Assembly (NCBI GenBank): GCA_024195265.1
Contig: JAJLRJ010000010.1
Span: 15,848,759 to 15,912,758 of the forward strand
Direction of reading: 5' to 3'
Origin: Dendrophyllia cribrosa
Lineage: Eukaryota > Cnidaria > Anthozoa > Scleractinia > Dendrophylliidae
DNA: 64,000 bases
A program made the translations under genes and the position numbers. Under the pieces are notes generated by a model. It was given only the letters and a program-made list of their open reading frames with translations, did no database searches and had not been told where the DNA came from. Positions 11,706 to 23,603 of this stretch are shown in pieces; positions within the stretch are counted from its first letter, which is position 1; every line of letters begins with the position of its first letter.

Positions 11706-12472
11706 GACAAGGCTAAAATTAAAAACAATCGACTCAGATAAAAAATCACAACATGTAATAGATAGAAAAAAGATAGCTGGTGTTAGTCTTTATTTTTTTC
11801 TAGTGCCAGGTCCTCCCGGGTCAGTTTATCATGGGATTTGCATTTAGTTAAATGACAATTTAACAAAGTTAACAACCACAAGCTTAGCATACGCTTCTGG
11901 TCAGTGGCGCAAACTCTCTAGTGCAGGCTCACGTGGAACGTTGCAGCTTCGTCTCAGCTAGGATCTTCAAGTTTTTTCGAGCGGCTGTTCTCCTCTTGTA
12001 GCAACGGCGTTTTTTCGGCGAGTTTTTTCTTGTTCATTCATTCTCCAATGGCATGCGAGTCTTCACTGCGTACACGATACGATGCGACGATGAACAACAG
12101 CCGGTCAACAATGTCGTCACCAGTTACCACGTCTTCTCCTCCTAGCAGCGGCTCTTCGTCAACACCGCCAGCTAACACACCAGTTTCGTCATCGTTTCAA
12201 ACCGTCCCTCTCCCGGACAACAACTCGCTTGCTCAGGCAATCTCCAGGGCTCTTGTGGATTCGTTGCCTTCCCTGTTGTCTTTCCTTCGGGACCATGTGG
12301 GCGGGAATGCAAATATGGCTGCATCTTCACTCACCTAAGCTTCTTCAACTCTGTCGCCGTCATCTTCAAGCGCCCCCACTCCTTGCTTAGCATCCACGAC
12401 ATCAGGTACCACTGTTGTTCCGTCTTTCATTTCAACTTATAGCACGTTAGGCTCACCTTCTCTGGTTTCCTC

Positions 12473-13240
12473 TTGTGTTTCCGCCACATCCACAGTAAAT
12501 TGGTGGTTGGGGGTTCTTCAAGTGGGGCTGCAGCTGCTTTCTTCATGCCTCCCAGTCTCAACAAAGACTTTGTTTTAGGACCAGGCTATGCTCAAGTTCC
12601 TGACAAGCTTGTGGCCAAAATTACGGGGGGCCTGTTTATAGACCTGGCTGACTTACTTCCAGACAACATACGTGCCCACGAGATTGAACCCCAAGCCTTT
12701 TTGGAAGGAAAGCTAGTGGTGTCGGGAACCAAGAAGCGGGCTGTCGAAATAGTGGACATTGTCACTTGGATAGAAGTGGTTCTTTGTCATTCATTCCCAT
12801 CTCGCTGGAAAGATTTCAACCAGTACAAGTTACTCATCTTTCAGACAGCAAGGCGTTTCTCTGACAAGTCATGGCTCAATTATGACACTGCATTTAGGAA
12901 GGAGGCTGCCGCTACGGGATCTACTAACTGGTCTCGCATGCATCCGGACCTCTACAATTTTCACACCAGATCTCCCGCTACCCTGTCAGTCGCATCAGGT
13001 GCATCAACCTTATCCGCCACAGCACCAGCCGAACCCCCGGTGTATTCTGGCAACCCCCAGTCCATCGAACACTGCCACTCTTAGCCGGTCGCTGTTGCTG
13101 GCCCTTCCGTTGCTGCAGATTTCGTCACTCATGTGAAATGTGCAAAGGGGACCACCCAAGCATCCGCTACCTGAACCGCCCAGTGCGCAGAGCACGATCC
13201 CGCTCCCCACCACAGCCAAGGGGGGGACGCCGCTTTAGCT
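12473..13240 (+). pseudogene. DIRS gag-like protein remnant
   Basis: The frame reads through FVLGPGYAQVPDKLVAKI, a FIDLADLLPDNI segment and WIEVVLCHSFPSRWKDFNQYKLLIF, then a YDTAFRKEAA motif and a Ser/Pro/Ala-rich tail. In another frame a Cys/His cluster follows near 13085-13160, resembling the basic zinc-knuckle end of coral DIRS gag proteins. The role is RNA packaging. It is broken by a stop near 13081 and by frame changes. Confidence 0.65.
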
Positions 13241-13595
13241 AGCCCTTCTAGCCAGCCACATCGTTTGTACATAGTTTTGACTCCCTTCACGTCGGGTCTT
13301 CAGTTAGTGTTTCTCCGTTACAGTTGCGTTCTTCTCATGTTTCAGTTTCTCAGCAGCAAGGACTGCCCTTCAAAGTTACCAACCAACCCTTTCCATTGTC
13401 CTCCCCAGGGATCTCCTCCAGGATAACAACCAATCCTGTGGCGGTATGTCCTTTGAGACCAGTTTCCCAGCTCACTCCCATTTTCATGGACACATTGCAG
13501 CATGAACTCCGTCATCACCCTGACCCAGACAAAGTTGCTTATGTGGTCCAAGGTCTGCGTCACGGTTTTCAGCTGGGTTTCAATCACAGTATTCC

Positions 13596-14747
13596 TTGAA
13601 GTCTGCATCAGGGAATATGTCCTCTGCCCTCCTCACTCCCCAGGTCATCGACAAAGTTCAAATGGGCAGAATGGCAGGCCCATTTCCTCAGTCCCCTCTC
13701 CATAGTCTCCATGTGAGCCGTTTTGGGGTCATCCCCAAATGCAATCAGCCAGGAAAATGGCGTCTCATCTTGGATTTGTCCAGCCCTGTTCACCATAGTG
13801 TTAATGATGGTATTGTTAGCACAGACTACTCCCTGCAGTACATGAAGGTAGACGACATCATTGAGGGCATCCCTGATGGCAAAATTTGATGTCCTAAGTG
13901 CATATCGCATTTTGCCAGTTCATCCAGTGGATCGTCAGTTATTGGGCATGAATTGGCGTGGCGCCTTCTTTGTGGACATGACTCTCCTTTTGGTGTCAGG
14001 TCAGCGCCATACATCTTCACCTGCATAGGAGACTTAGTTGAGTGGATTGCAAAACAGAATCACGATGTCACCTTTCTGATGCATTACCTGGATCACTTCC
14101 ACACTCTTGGTCCTCCTCGCTCTTCAATTTGTCAGCATAATCTGGACAAGTCTATTGACTGCTTCTCTAAGCTAGGCATCCCTCTCCACCCAGACAAACT
14201 GGAAGGGCCGTCTACATGCCTGACTAATTGTATTCTTGGCATTGAACTGGGCTCAATAAACTTACAGGTGCGTGTACCTAAGGACAAGTATGTCAGAACA
14301 ACTGCTTTGCTAGAAGAGTGGTCACACAAGCGTTCTTCTAAACGGAAAGAATTGGAGTCTCTAATAGGTCATCTTCAACATGCATGCAAGGTCGTACCCC
14401 AAGGTCGCTCTTTCATGTGCGGTATGATTAATTTGTTGTGTGCCTTTCGTCGCGATGACCATCCAATTCGTCTCAACCGTGAGTTCTCTCTTGACCTAAC
14501 CTTTTGGCAAGAGTTTTTCCAATCATGGAATGGTAGCAGCTTTCTTCAGTACCCGCAATGGACCCCATTGCCCGATTTCGAGGTCTCATCCGATGCCTCT
14601 GGGGCACTGGGTTATGGAGCCATGTTTCAGTGTCACTGGTTCTCAGGCTTGTGGCTCCCATCTCAAGTCTCCCAGTCAATTGAGTACAAAGAACTTTTTC
14701 CTATCGTGGTGGCAGCCTACATTTGGGGTCCTCTTTGGGCTTCATAA
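13596..14747 (+). pseudogene. DIRS reverse transcriptase / RNase H remnant
   Basis: The first frame shows SRFGVIPKCNQPGKWRLILD (RT motif 1/2) and an HSVNDGI segment. After a frameshift near 13890 come MNWRG-like and FGVRSAPYIF (RT motif B region). The catalytic box, normally YxDD, reads HYLDHFHT near 14083-14106, so the second Asp is His. The RNase H part has FEVSSDASGALGYGAMF (about 14578-14628). Loss of a catalytic Asp plus frameshifts means this copy is dead. Confidence 0.75.
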
Positions 14748-15052
14748 AGGGTCAACTTCTTATCGGATAGCAGCTCAGTGGAGAAATCCTGCAGTCAGGC
14801 ACTTCAAGAACCCCTACCATCATGGCCCTGGTTCGTTATCTCTGCCTTCTTGCAGTACGTCACTCCTTTTCTTTCACTGCCTCTTCAGTTAGTGGAAAGT
14901 GCAACCCCATTGCTGACTCATTATCACGTTTCCAGTTTCAGCACTTCCGCCAGTTAGCCCCTTATGCAGACCCCAATCAGACCCAGATCCCACGGCAGCT
15001 GCTCTTGGATTTGGACCTACTCTGACGGATAAATGCAATTTCTATCTGACTC

Positions 15053-15919
15053 GTGGTCTTGCTCCTTCTACTCGGAAAGTTTATTCTTCAGTCCAACGTT
15101 GCTTCCAAGCATTTTGCACTCAGGACAATCGTCTCTCTCCATCCGGATCAGTTCTTCCAGCGAGAAGAGATGCTCATACATTTCTGCTACCATCTTGCAG
15201 ATACCCTTCACCACTCATCCATAAAGGTTTACCTTTCAGCAGTTCGATCACTTCACATCGATGAGGGCCTGCCTGACCCTTTGGTTGGTTGCCTCCAGCT
15301 ACTGAACGCGTACTGCGGGGTATCAAGCGCCCATCACAAGTGATCTGATGCAGATTATTTGCAGTTCTTTGAAATTTTCTAACTATGACCATACGATGCT
15401 GTGGGCTGCCTGCTGTCTAGGGTTCTTTGGCTTCCTACGAGCGGGGGAGTTCACCGTCAACTCTCCATTTAATCCAGACATTCATCTGACTGTCAGCGAT
15501 ATCCAAGCAGATTCCTTGATTAATCCTCGCAGCTTCAGGATCTATATTAAGTGTTCAAAGACAGAGGTTGCTATAGCTATATTGGCACTGGAAAACCTGA
15601 CTTCTGCCCTGTGCGTGCCCTAACACAGTATTTACATCTCCGTGGTTCTACTCCTGGCCCACTTATTCTCCTCGCAGATGGCACGCCATTAAACCGCCAA
15701 TGGCTGTCATCCACCATTCAGTCTATTTTCTCTTCTGCTGGAGTCCCTGGATGTTTTACTAGCCATAGCTTCCGTATTGGCGTGGCCACTTCTGCAGCCT
15801 CTCGTGGTCTACCTGATCATCTCATCAAAACTCTGGGTAGATGGTCTAGTGATGCGTACCAGATATACATTTCCACTCCAGTCAGCACCATTGTAGGTGT
15901 AGCAAGCCAGCTCACTTAA
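15053..15919 (+). pseudogene. DIRS tyrosine recombinase remnant
   Basis: Three overlapping frames form one recombinase. The N-terminal helical part carries SSIKVYLSAVRSLHI. The catalytic part has GFLRAGEF (first Arg, about 15432-15455), a KCSKTE strand, HSFRIG (the HxxR motif, about 15763-15780), GRWSSDAY, and YIST (nucleophile Tyr, about 15866). The recombinase would insert a circular DNA intermediate. Frameshifts lie near 15340 and 15610. Confidence 0.8.
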
Positions 15920-16573
15920 GGTAGTCGTGGAGGCTAATTTGCACATTTTTGCCTCATATTGAATTGGGTCAAATATGTATAAATATGTTTTCATAAAAGG
16001 CCTTTTTTGCACAGGTAAAACAACGTTTAATGTACATTTTCAAAAAAAATAGTTTTAGTCCAAACAAATGAAAAGAATTTGTTCGTACGGGAACGCTTGC
16101 TACGCAGGCTACCTGCCGGCAGCAATTATTAGTTTCTATGGAGATCAAGCCTCCCCCCCCCCCCCCCCCCCCAGGGCCCCAGAGTTGGCGGTACTGCAGC
16201 TGATTTCAGCATGTGGAGGTATACGTTCCCTTTTTTTCCACAAAGTAGTTTTGAGTTTTTGTATCTTGCGGTGTCGTACTTAGGTACTTTTATGAACATT
16301 GATCTTTTGTGATAACGAGTATTGAAAGTAAGCTAGTGTACGTTGATAAGTTGATGGCTAAGAGGTCCTTGCTGACCAACAGGCCCCTGAATCTCAAAGT
16401 TGTGTGTCTTTCTGGTAGTGTAGGCAAAATTGGTTGTTTGTTTCAATCAGTTTAATAGTTGAAATTTGCAAAATTATTGGTCAGGTTTTTGATTTAACTC
16501 AAATGGGTTTATACAATGGTCAGCTGTACATTGGGACAGCTCTGCTGCTAGGCTAGGATATCTTTATGTGTTA
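15920..16573. other. Gene-less stretch with poly-C and a dispersed repeat
   Basis: It contains a poly-C run (about 16147-16172) and the word GTTCGTACGGGAACGCTTGC (from 16081), which recurs at 52398-52417 and, inverted, at about 50366. I see no gene. Confidence 0.55.
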
Positions 16574-16957
16574 TACACCGAATGCAAATATGGCCGCCAG
16601 GCAATTTTTTGTTTGGCCAAGTTTTCAGAGAAATTAATGATATCACGTAAACAAGTGCTGCTAAGTGTATCATCTTGCAAAGTTTGAGTGTTGTTTTGTT
16701 TAATGGTTGCAAAGTTATGGCTCACTGAAATTTTAAGCATTTGTATGAGAAAAGACATTCTAGCCTGACTAGCCTCGCTTTCATGTTTTTCCCAAAATTC
16801 AATTGCCTATAACTTCTCCTAAAATAAGACTATGGCCTTGAAAATGCACATAATGACTTATTTTGACCTGATCTTTATCATTATTCAATTGCTTTTCTTT
16901 TCTTGAGAACCTGTCCAAACAAAAAATTGTTGGGCGGCCATATTTGCATTCGGTCTA
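16574..16957. mobile_element. 385-bp MITE, ends ACCGAATGCAAATATGGCC
   Basis: ACCGAATGCAAATATGGCCG at the left is mirrored by GGCCATATTTGCATTCGGT at the right, continuing inward with TTTTTTGTTTGG / CCAAACAAAAAATT. It sits about 30 bp from the donor side of the immunoglobulin exon, so it is intronic. Confidence 0.78.
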
Positions 16958-16989
16958 TGTAACTGGTACAAGACTGCATAATAACCCAC

Positions 16990-17379
16990 CTTGAACAATC
17001 AAGTAAACAGAGTCAAACTGTTTAGAGTCAAAGCTATTAATTGGATTTATCTTGCAGCCATAAAATCTCTGATCACTTTTCCTTATGGAGGTAAGTGTGA
17101 AGACAGCCTGGCCAGAGGATGAGCCGCCACTAAAACTTGCATTAACACGTCCAGCATAATCTGCAGGAACTGTTATATCAGGAACAGGTGGTTGACTCCC
17201 TGATTGGATATTTTCTAATACCAGTATTCCATCCGAACTAACTTCAGCATCAGAATCTTTCTTGATTCCCCAGGTAATTTGCCTAACACCACCAGAGTAG
17301 GACCAGGTGAATGCCACAGAAGCCCCTGCTGATCCTGTTATATTCTTCCCTTTATATTCAGAATTGAACTGGATTTTAC
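16990..17379 (-). CDS. Exon encoding a V-set-like immunoglobulin domain
   Basis: On the minus strand a polypyrimidine tract plus AG (at 17381-17380) is followed by an open 390-bp exon that ends at CAAG, followed by GTGGGT (16989 downward), giving a symmetric exon of about 130 residues. The product has an Ig V-like layout: VAFTWSYSGGVRQITWGIKK (B-C strands with the Trp), a C'-D loop, YAGRVNASFSGG, AVFTLTSIRKSDQRFYGCKI (the D-x-Y/F-x-C signature before strand F/G) and a final DSVYLIVQ strand. The usual first Cys of the B strand is replaced (FTW), as in several cnidarian Ig-like domains I recall. The gene is probably a multi-domain cell-surface receptor or adhesion protein; neighbouring exons were not found. 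Confidence 0.75.
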
Positions 17380-19478
17380 CTAAAACAGAAACAGTGTATT
17401 TCTTTTAGAGCTCTGCAAACTTAATAGAAAGTTAATCAATCACCCAAGCCTGTATAGTATGAGGTTGTGTGGAGATTTATCAATATACATAGATCATTTC
17501 TTATGCAATATTACTTGTACAATATTTATCATTTCCACATGACATGTTTTCTTTGTTTTTCCAGGTGATTATATTATAATAAATGAATCCTGCCAATTAC
17601 CAACTATCCGAAAAACTGGGGATGGCTTGATTGCAAAAAATAAAGAAAAAAAACTGAAGGCAATTTTTTAATTGTTGTAAAATACAAAGTGTCATGTTAC
17701 TATTGATAATTTATGTACTTCAAAAATACACTTCATATTTTGAGTTTAATAACAGCTGATTAAATGAGGCATTCTAACCAAGTAAATGATATACGGTTGC
17801 TAAAGACAACAAATGATGAACAATGTTGCAATTTGTTGAATTAGTGGAAAACACATTCAACTGACGTTGTGCAACAAGTTTTTCAGACATAGTGCCGATG
17901 TTCTGGATTGCTGCTAATTTTGTATTCTTCTATTGTCTCGATGATACAATCTTTAACGAGTTTCATGTACTCTGGATCCAAAAGTAAAGAATTATGGAAT
18001 TTCCAAAAACCTTTAATTTGCCTTTCTACTGGTGTGTAAAAATCATGTTCATATATTTGCTAAGGGACGGACCATTTAACTGCAGAAATTTAAGAGAAAA
18101 AAATTATGCACAAGAAAGCATGTGAAAAAAAAATTCATACTCAGAAGAAATTGCCCCCCCCCCCCCCCCCCTGCACACACACACATACACACGCACACAC
18201 ACACACACACAAATTAAATGGTCCATCCCTAATGAGTGATCTGTGCGATAGCCGGCTCTGGTTTGGATGGATTCTACATAACCTGTCAAGTCAGTGGATA
18301 CAAGAAAATAATCAAGTGTTGCCTGCTTTAAATTACTGTAAAAGCTTTATGTGTAACTATGTCCATTTGGTTCCCATTCTCTATACTCATCTTCCAAATT
18401 CAGAATAGTGATTACATCCAACAAGGATTTTCGCACATTTGGGTGGTTTTCCTTTAAGTAATGGATAGTGTCTTTATCATAATTAAGCACAATACGTTCC
18501 AGTTGACAGTACCCAAATTAAATTCCCTCTCAGAATGATTATTTTGTGCAGTTTTAAAGCGAAGGAAAGATATAGGAAACATGGCCTCATTTTGAGATCA
18601 ATAGTTATTTGTCACACTTCCACAATCTTGTATAGTTCTGTTAAGTTTATTTATAACATTTTTTATTTCCCCTGTAACATTTAAAGGGGGTTAGTAAGGG
18701 GTCAGCAGTCCTGGGGTTAGCATTTTGTCAAAACCCACCTTTGTCCACATTGGCCGACCGCCATAATTCCCCAACATGTTTTCTTGCAAGCTTATATTAT
18801 GTACATTGTATACAGCTACATTTTTTGTCTTTCAATTAACCCTTTCACATGAAGTGCAGTTCTAACTTTTGAGTCAGTGTAAACGAAATCCTATGGTGTG
18901 ACTATTTAAATGAAACCTCTTCAGCAGTACTTTTGCATGGTACCATTTGTTTTTCAATGTTTTACAAAATGAAATTTGGAATTTTTCTTGAATTTTGATT
19001 GTTGGCACTCTTGCGAGTTAAGGTGGCTCCAAGTTATTATTTTTTTTTTGGGTCACACTTCCCTTTAAGAATGCTTATACATAATCTTACTTTAGCTCAA
19101 TGAATTTGAATTTGATACCAGATGTTAGGCTTGGATGAAAGTTTTGGATGATACTCTTTTTATGCTAATCAGCGTTTTTGAGCAACGGCTACATTGAGAA
19201 CCAAAAACTAGACTTTGTTGCTGTATTGTTTTGCATTTGTTTAGGCTTTAAGCTTTCATCCGACAATGTTAATTGAAATGGTTGTATGTGTGTCAGTGCA
19301 ACCATATATTGTACGTAGGCGTTGACTCTGAAGACTTAAACATGAAAGTCTTTCTTACTCTATTTGAATATTTTGTATGCTTAAGAAGCTTAATACTAAG
19401 CATTAAAGGGTCATTTCAATCAAATTTTGACATGTTGATTTTTTTTTGATTTTTTGGAATATTTGGAAAGGAAATTGT
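17380..19478. other. Intergenic/intronic stretch with simple repeats
   Basis: Contains a poly-C run (about 18153-18171), a (CA)n tract (18174-18211), and a TTAAGGTGGCTCC word at about 19018 that resembles the ends of TTAA-flanked elements elsewhere in the window. No additional exon can be supported. Confidence 0.5.
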
Positions 19479-19554
19479 GTATTTACTTACCTCTCCAAAC
19501 CTGTTTTTTAATCTGCTCTGATTAAAAAAACGGTTTGGAGAGGTAAGTAAATAC
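19479..19554. repeat. 76-bp hairpin
   Basis: GTATTTACTTACCTCTCCAA at the left is perfectly mirrored by TTGGAGAGGTAAGTAAATAC at the right, with T-rich and A-rich inner arms around AATCTGCTCTGATT. Confidence 0.8.
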
Positions 19555-19688
19555 AGGAATATACATATTTGCAAATTATGCAACTAAATTGTTCAATCTA
19601 TAATTATCACGAAATTTTTTATGCAAGTTACTTCTTCTGTAAAAAATTTAAATAAATATTCTAAATTAAATAATTTACAGTTTTTTTT

Positions 19689-19737
19689 ACATAACAAAAT
19701 TAAGCAAGTAGATAGTTGCTTATCGTTTTGTTATGTA
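19689..19737. repeat. Single hairpin unit of the 21.7-kb array family
   Basis: ACATAACAAAATTAAGCAA is mirrored by TTGCTTATCGTTTTGTTATGT around a short loop. The same unit recurs several times at 21696-22003. Confidence 0.7.
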
Positions 19738-20079
19738 TATAATCAAAGGGCTAAAAATTGGCAGACGCACAGTCACCAAAAACAAGTTAAAACTGACCAG
19801 GGCCACCAAACGTTTAGCCTGAGTGGCAGGCGTTCAAAGGGAAAGGGGTTGAATTCAGGCGTGAGAATGTGATTAGGCATGCGAGGAAGGGGGGAAGGGA
19901 ATGCTTGCAATGATACCATTGTCTGACCCGTTTTTTTCCGCTCAGATCCTGAGGGGAAAAAATGCAATTGGCTAGAATTAGATATTTGTCAATAACCTAC
20001 TTAATACCTTGTTCCGATTGCTTGAAATCAACATCACGCTATTTGAGTAACTTGATCGATCTTTCATACATTCTCAAAT

Positions 20080-20244
20080 ATGCCCGAAGTGGGAAGAGAT
20101 TTAGAGTTTGTTTTATGGGAATTATTGTTAGTATTGGAAACTAAAGGCCTCAAGTTCAACGTGAAAGAAGAACAGAAGACAGCAATGAAACAACGGTACG
20201 AAGGAAAAGACCTGGTGGCAATTTTACAGACTGGTTTTGGTTAA
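20080..20244 (+). pseudogene. RecQ-like helicase N-terminal fragment
   Basis: An ATG-initiated 54-residue frame contains FNVKEEQKTAMKQRYEGKDL followed by VAILQTGFG. This matches the Q-motif/motif 0 plus Walker A start of RecQ-type DNA helicases, where the usual sequence is LPTGFGKS; here Pro is Gln and the frame stops just before the Lys. A GT at 20240-20241 could be a splice donor (TTTG|GTTAAA), so an exon of a live gene is possible but weak. A second fragment of the same family occurs at 50632-51003. Confidence 0.5.
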
Positions 20245-21059
20245 AAGTCTCATCTTCCATAGATAGTAAGACTGGCTAAACACGACTCCCACTTGTCGCA
20301 AAAAAGTATTTTTATTACAAGCCTAAAGTATAAAGCTTTCCCAGTAAGACTTCAGAGAGAAGTGCGCCTTTAGATCACAGTTATGAATTTGTTCTCTTCG
20401 ATACTGACCTTTTGATCTCGGCGGATTATCTCTAAAATTGATAGGAGGATTTATGCTGTCCAGAGCTGTTAGAATTATTTTATTTTTTATGCCGTTGTTC
20501 AGTGCTAGCTCTACTGGCATATATTGCGGTTTCTTTGGCTAATGTTTGTTGCAAGATACATACTCGGCTAAAGTTTGTTATCGCAAATAAATTGCCAGAA
20601 TTGTTAAATTTCTCAGGCCGTGATTTAATGTTTAAAGTCTGTGGTGTGCAAGACTTGTGAGTAAGTGTTTCGGGCATTACGGGTAACGGATATAATCATC
20701 TTAGATCCGAGTCTCAAAAAGCTGTGGTCTACAATTCCACTGCATTGAAATCATGAATTCTTGCAATAATTTTTAGCTCCTTAGTTAGTTCTGTAGTTGA
20801 GTAGTTTGTCTCAGTGGAGCTAGGATAAACCTCCATTGTTTAGTATGTAACTGCGTTTGATTTGGCATCCAACAGATACTCTGCAGCATAGTTGTGAAGA
20901 GCCAAGGCAGTTATTTATATTTAATTTAATTCCAGATACTTTTTTTAGCCGCTCAGCCCATATAACACCAAATGATTCGTCCTTCAGTGATTGCGATTTT
21001 GTTATTCTGTACAAAAGTGCAAGAAACCTGAGAACATGCGAACATTTTCGATTGGATGT

Positions 21060-21122
21060 TATTTGACAGCCAGACATTTTACAGTTAGCATTATTTGACA
21101 GCCAGACATTTCACAGTTAGTA
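21060..21122 (+). repeat. 31-bp tandem duplication
   Basis: TTATTTGACAGCCAGACATT plus 11 bp is present twice in succession with two or three differences. Confidence 0.75.
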
Positions 21123-21695
21123 GGTGGGTTTGAGAAAACAATGGCGTCATTGCAGGCGTTCCCTTCCCCCTTCCTCGCGCGCCCTTTGCATTCTCGCATG
21201 CCTAAATTCCCGCCTTCCCCTTTGAACGCCTGCCATGCAGGCTACCAAAAGTTGAGGTTTGATCACCTGATGTGCTACTATGTTACAGAATTTTGAAAAG
21301 TTGTAATGGACATTATACGAACTAAATGTATGTACGTTTCTCTTCTTTTCTTTCTCTCAACTCTAAGTTTATCGATTTTAGTGAATTTTTAGTTCTGAAG
21401 TGGAAAATTCCGAGCCGTTTTAACGGTGGTTTCACGAGCGATCCTCATTAACAACATACATTTAGACGCCACGTGATTTGTGATTGCCACATGACTTACC
21501 CAGAGTTCTGTGTGGGAGGGTTTGCAAGTCGCACATGTTTTCACTTTGAGAGCAGACTTTCAGTTTTTTGTTTAAACTAGAGGAAATTGGGGGCTACTTT
21601 ATTTTGAGATAGGCCACTAAGAATTCAAGCAAACTGGCCAGACTGGCCACCAAGCACTGGAGTTTATTTTTAGTGCTGTAATCACCAAAAATGAA

Positions 21696-22003
21696 CATAC
21701 ATAACAAAATTTAAGCAAGTGCTAGATAGTACTTGCTTACCGTTTTGTTATGTATCTAATCACCAACATACTTAATGAAATTTTAGCATTCCCCCAAGTA
21801 GTTACTTGCTAACTGTTATTTTATGTATATGACACATGTAATGAAATATAAGCAAGTAGATGTATATGGTTGCTTACCATTTTGTTATGTATATAACACA
21901 CACAATGAAATTTAAGGTATTAGATATTAATTGCTTACCATTTTGTTATGTATAGAAACCACTAAGATGCATAACAGAATGGTAAGCAACTATCTGATTG
22001 CTT
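21696..22003. repeat. Array of diverged hairpin units
   Basis: Four to five consecutive units of about 60-80 bp each begin with a form of CATAACAAAATTTAAGCAAG and end with GCTTACCGTTTTGTTATGTA, so that every unit is itself an inverted repeat. Units differ in loop and in point changes. It has no coding frame. Confidence 0.75.
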
Positions 22004-23059
22004 ATATTAAGTATTTTCGCCAAATATTGTAAGGTAGTAGGTGCAAGTGCTCTCATTGCGTCAATGGTGGCACAATTTCTGCTAAAAATAGCTCAACACA
22101 TTGTGTTGGCTTTGCGCGGAGCCAACGCTCCACTTTCTTTTCATGATTATGGCTCCTGGCAAAATATGTTAACTTGTTGCTCAATTACATTAGATTCGGC
22201 ATAATGTGAAGGGGCCTAATTTGATTGTATTATACAATTAATGGATTTACTTTTGTGCAAAATTAACGTTAATGTTCCTTTTCAGTAGTCATTGAATACT
22301 GAATCATTTGCTATTACGGTTTGATTATTAAAGAGTTATTTCAATTTTGAATGGCTATTAAATGTTGAGGTGTCGTGATTATGCAATAGTATGCAAGAGA
22401 GGTGAGATTTTGCCGATTCAGCTAACTAAAAATGTTTCGGTTTGATTATGCAAGAGTATGGATTTGGCTTTTGTTCTATTTTGGAACACTGAATCATTGC
22501 AATTACGGTTTGATTATGCAATAGTATGCAAAAGACATAATAATTTTGCTGATTTAGTTGACAAAAGTTTATCAAGCAAGCATTTTAAGAAGCGTTTTAT
22601 AATCAATTTCAGCGTGTTGATTTTTTTCGAGAGAGATATTGGCACTATTTGGGAGCTAATTGACAAGACAAACAAAAAGACAATGTCATATTTGAGTGGC
22701 AAGCAAGAGAGAGAAAACGTTCTCTGCGTATAAAAAGAAGACGAATATCAATAGGTCGGTGTGTCATACTCATCACATTCAAATCCTGAAGCGGACAAGA
22801 CAGATACCTTAGAGTGCTCAACGTAGCTTGATAGCATTGAAATCCTGATGCAAGAGAGTTGCCTTAGAGTGCTCAACGCAGCTCTATTAGCAAAGAATAT
22901 AGCAGACTTAAAGCAAGAAAATATATATTGAAATCTATTATTCCGTAAAACAAAATTATCAATTGTTTATTAATAAAGGTTGCTTTTGATGCTTCAGGTG
23001 CCATAGATTCATGCAGTTTCACTACTAGAAAGCATAGGCAACCCACACGTTTATTTAGA
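22004..23059. other. Gene-less stretch with short direct repeats
   Basis: ACGGTTTGATTATGCAA/TAGTATGCAA words recur at about 22315, 22435 and 22505. CCTTAGAGTGCTCAACG recurs at 22807 and 22862. A short GC-rich hairpin GTTGGC...GCCAAC lies at about 22106-22128. No gene is supported. Confidence 0.5.
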
Positions 23060-23300
23060 ATGATCATAGTGAACTTACGTGATGTTGTGTTTCAATCCAA
23101 ATGTGCTGTTGCTTTTGTGCTGTTGAATGACCGGTGTTGACTAACTAAAATCAGTTTATGCCGGGATTTATAGCAGCCACAACAATCCGATCAAATCCGT
23201 TGATACGATTTCGACCCGATCGTGTCTGTTATTTTTTAAATGGTCTCGCATTTCGCTGTCTGTTATTAAATTTTAACTTGTCAGCCGTCATGTGGCATGG
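23060..23300 (-). promoter_or_regulatory. Promoter-like block with TATA box and splice donor (copy 1)
   Basis: Read on the minus strand, the block holds two copies of a GGCGAAATGCGAGAC-like word, then GCTATAAATCCCGGCATAAA (TATA box at about 23165-23171), then the initiator-like region with CAACAGCACA...ATTTGGATTGAAACACAACA, then CATCACGTAAGT, a consensus splice donor (about 23082-23094). A homologous block in the opposite orientation lies at 49620-49860. It looks like a core promoter with a short non-coding first exon, or a retroelement leader. Confidence 0.5.
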
Positions 23301-23603
23301 TCTCGTATTTCGGCGTCTGGAAATGGAGAGAAGAGAAAATTGACAAGGGACGAAACTCATTTGAGGACAAATTTCTGTGGAAGCCGTTCCGTCTCTTAAC
23401 CGTCGGAATTAAGCTCAGAAACCACACTGAGTAGTATCTAAAAGGTTGAAGTTAATGTCAGACCGCTTATTTCCCGTGGAAAAGTCGTTATTCATTCGTG
23501 AAATAAACATAAATCTTTAGCTCCTTTATCGTAGCATCAATGACTTAACTTGAATGGACCGGAAGTTGCTATACACGTTGTGACGTCGTGTTTATCGATC
23601 ATT

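Larger units (their letters stand above)
12030..15919 (+). mobile_element. Decayed DIRS-like (tyrosine recombinase) retrotransposon
   Basis: In order: a Ser/Thr/Pro-rich N-terminal region (12048-12338), a gag-like region with a zinc-knuckle-like tail (12473-13240), RT plus RNase H (13324-14747), and a tyrosine recombinase (15053-15919). This gag-RT-RH-YR order defines DIRS-type elements, which integrate by recombinase rather than integrase. Frame changes near 13590, 13890, 14750, 15340 and 15620 show decay. Terminal inverted repeats were not identified, so the stated ends are coding limits only. Confidence 0.82.
19817..21245. mobile_element. Element with ~105-bp inverted arms around a RecQ-like fragment
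   Basis: 19817-19922 (CTGAGTGGCAGGCGTTCAAA...) is mirrored by 21140-21245 (...TTTGAACGCCTGCCATGCAG) with mismatches. The 1.2-kb interior carries the start of a RecQ-like helicase. A copied gene fragment inside a transposon-like unit is one reading; two inverted repeats flanking a host exon by chance is another. Confidence 0.5.

Noticed and set aside
13010..13219. Antisense Gly/Cys-rich frames within the DIRS gag region
   Set aside because: Opposite-strand shadows of a Pro/Ser-rich coding region.
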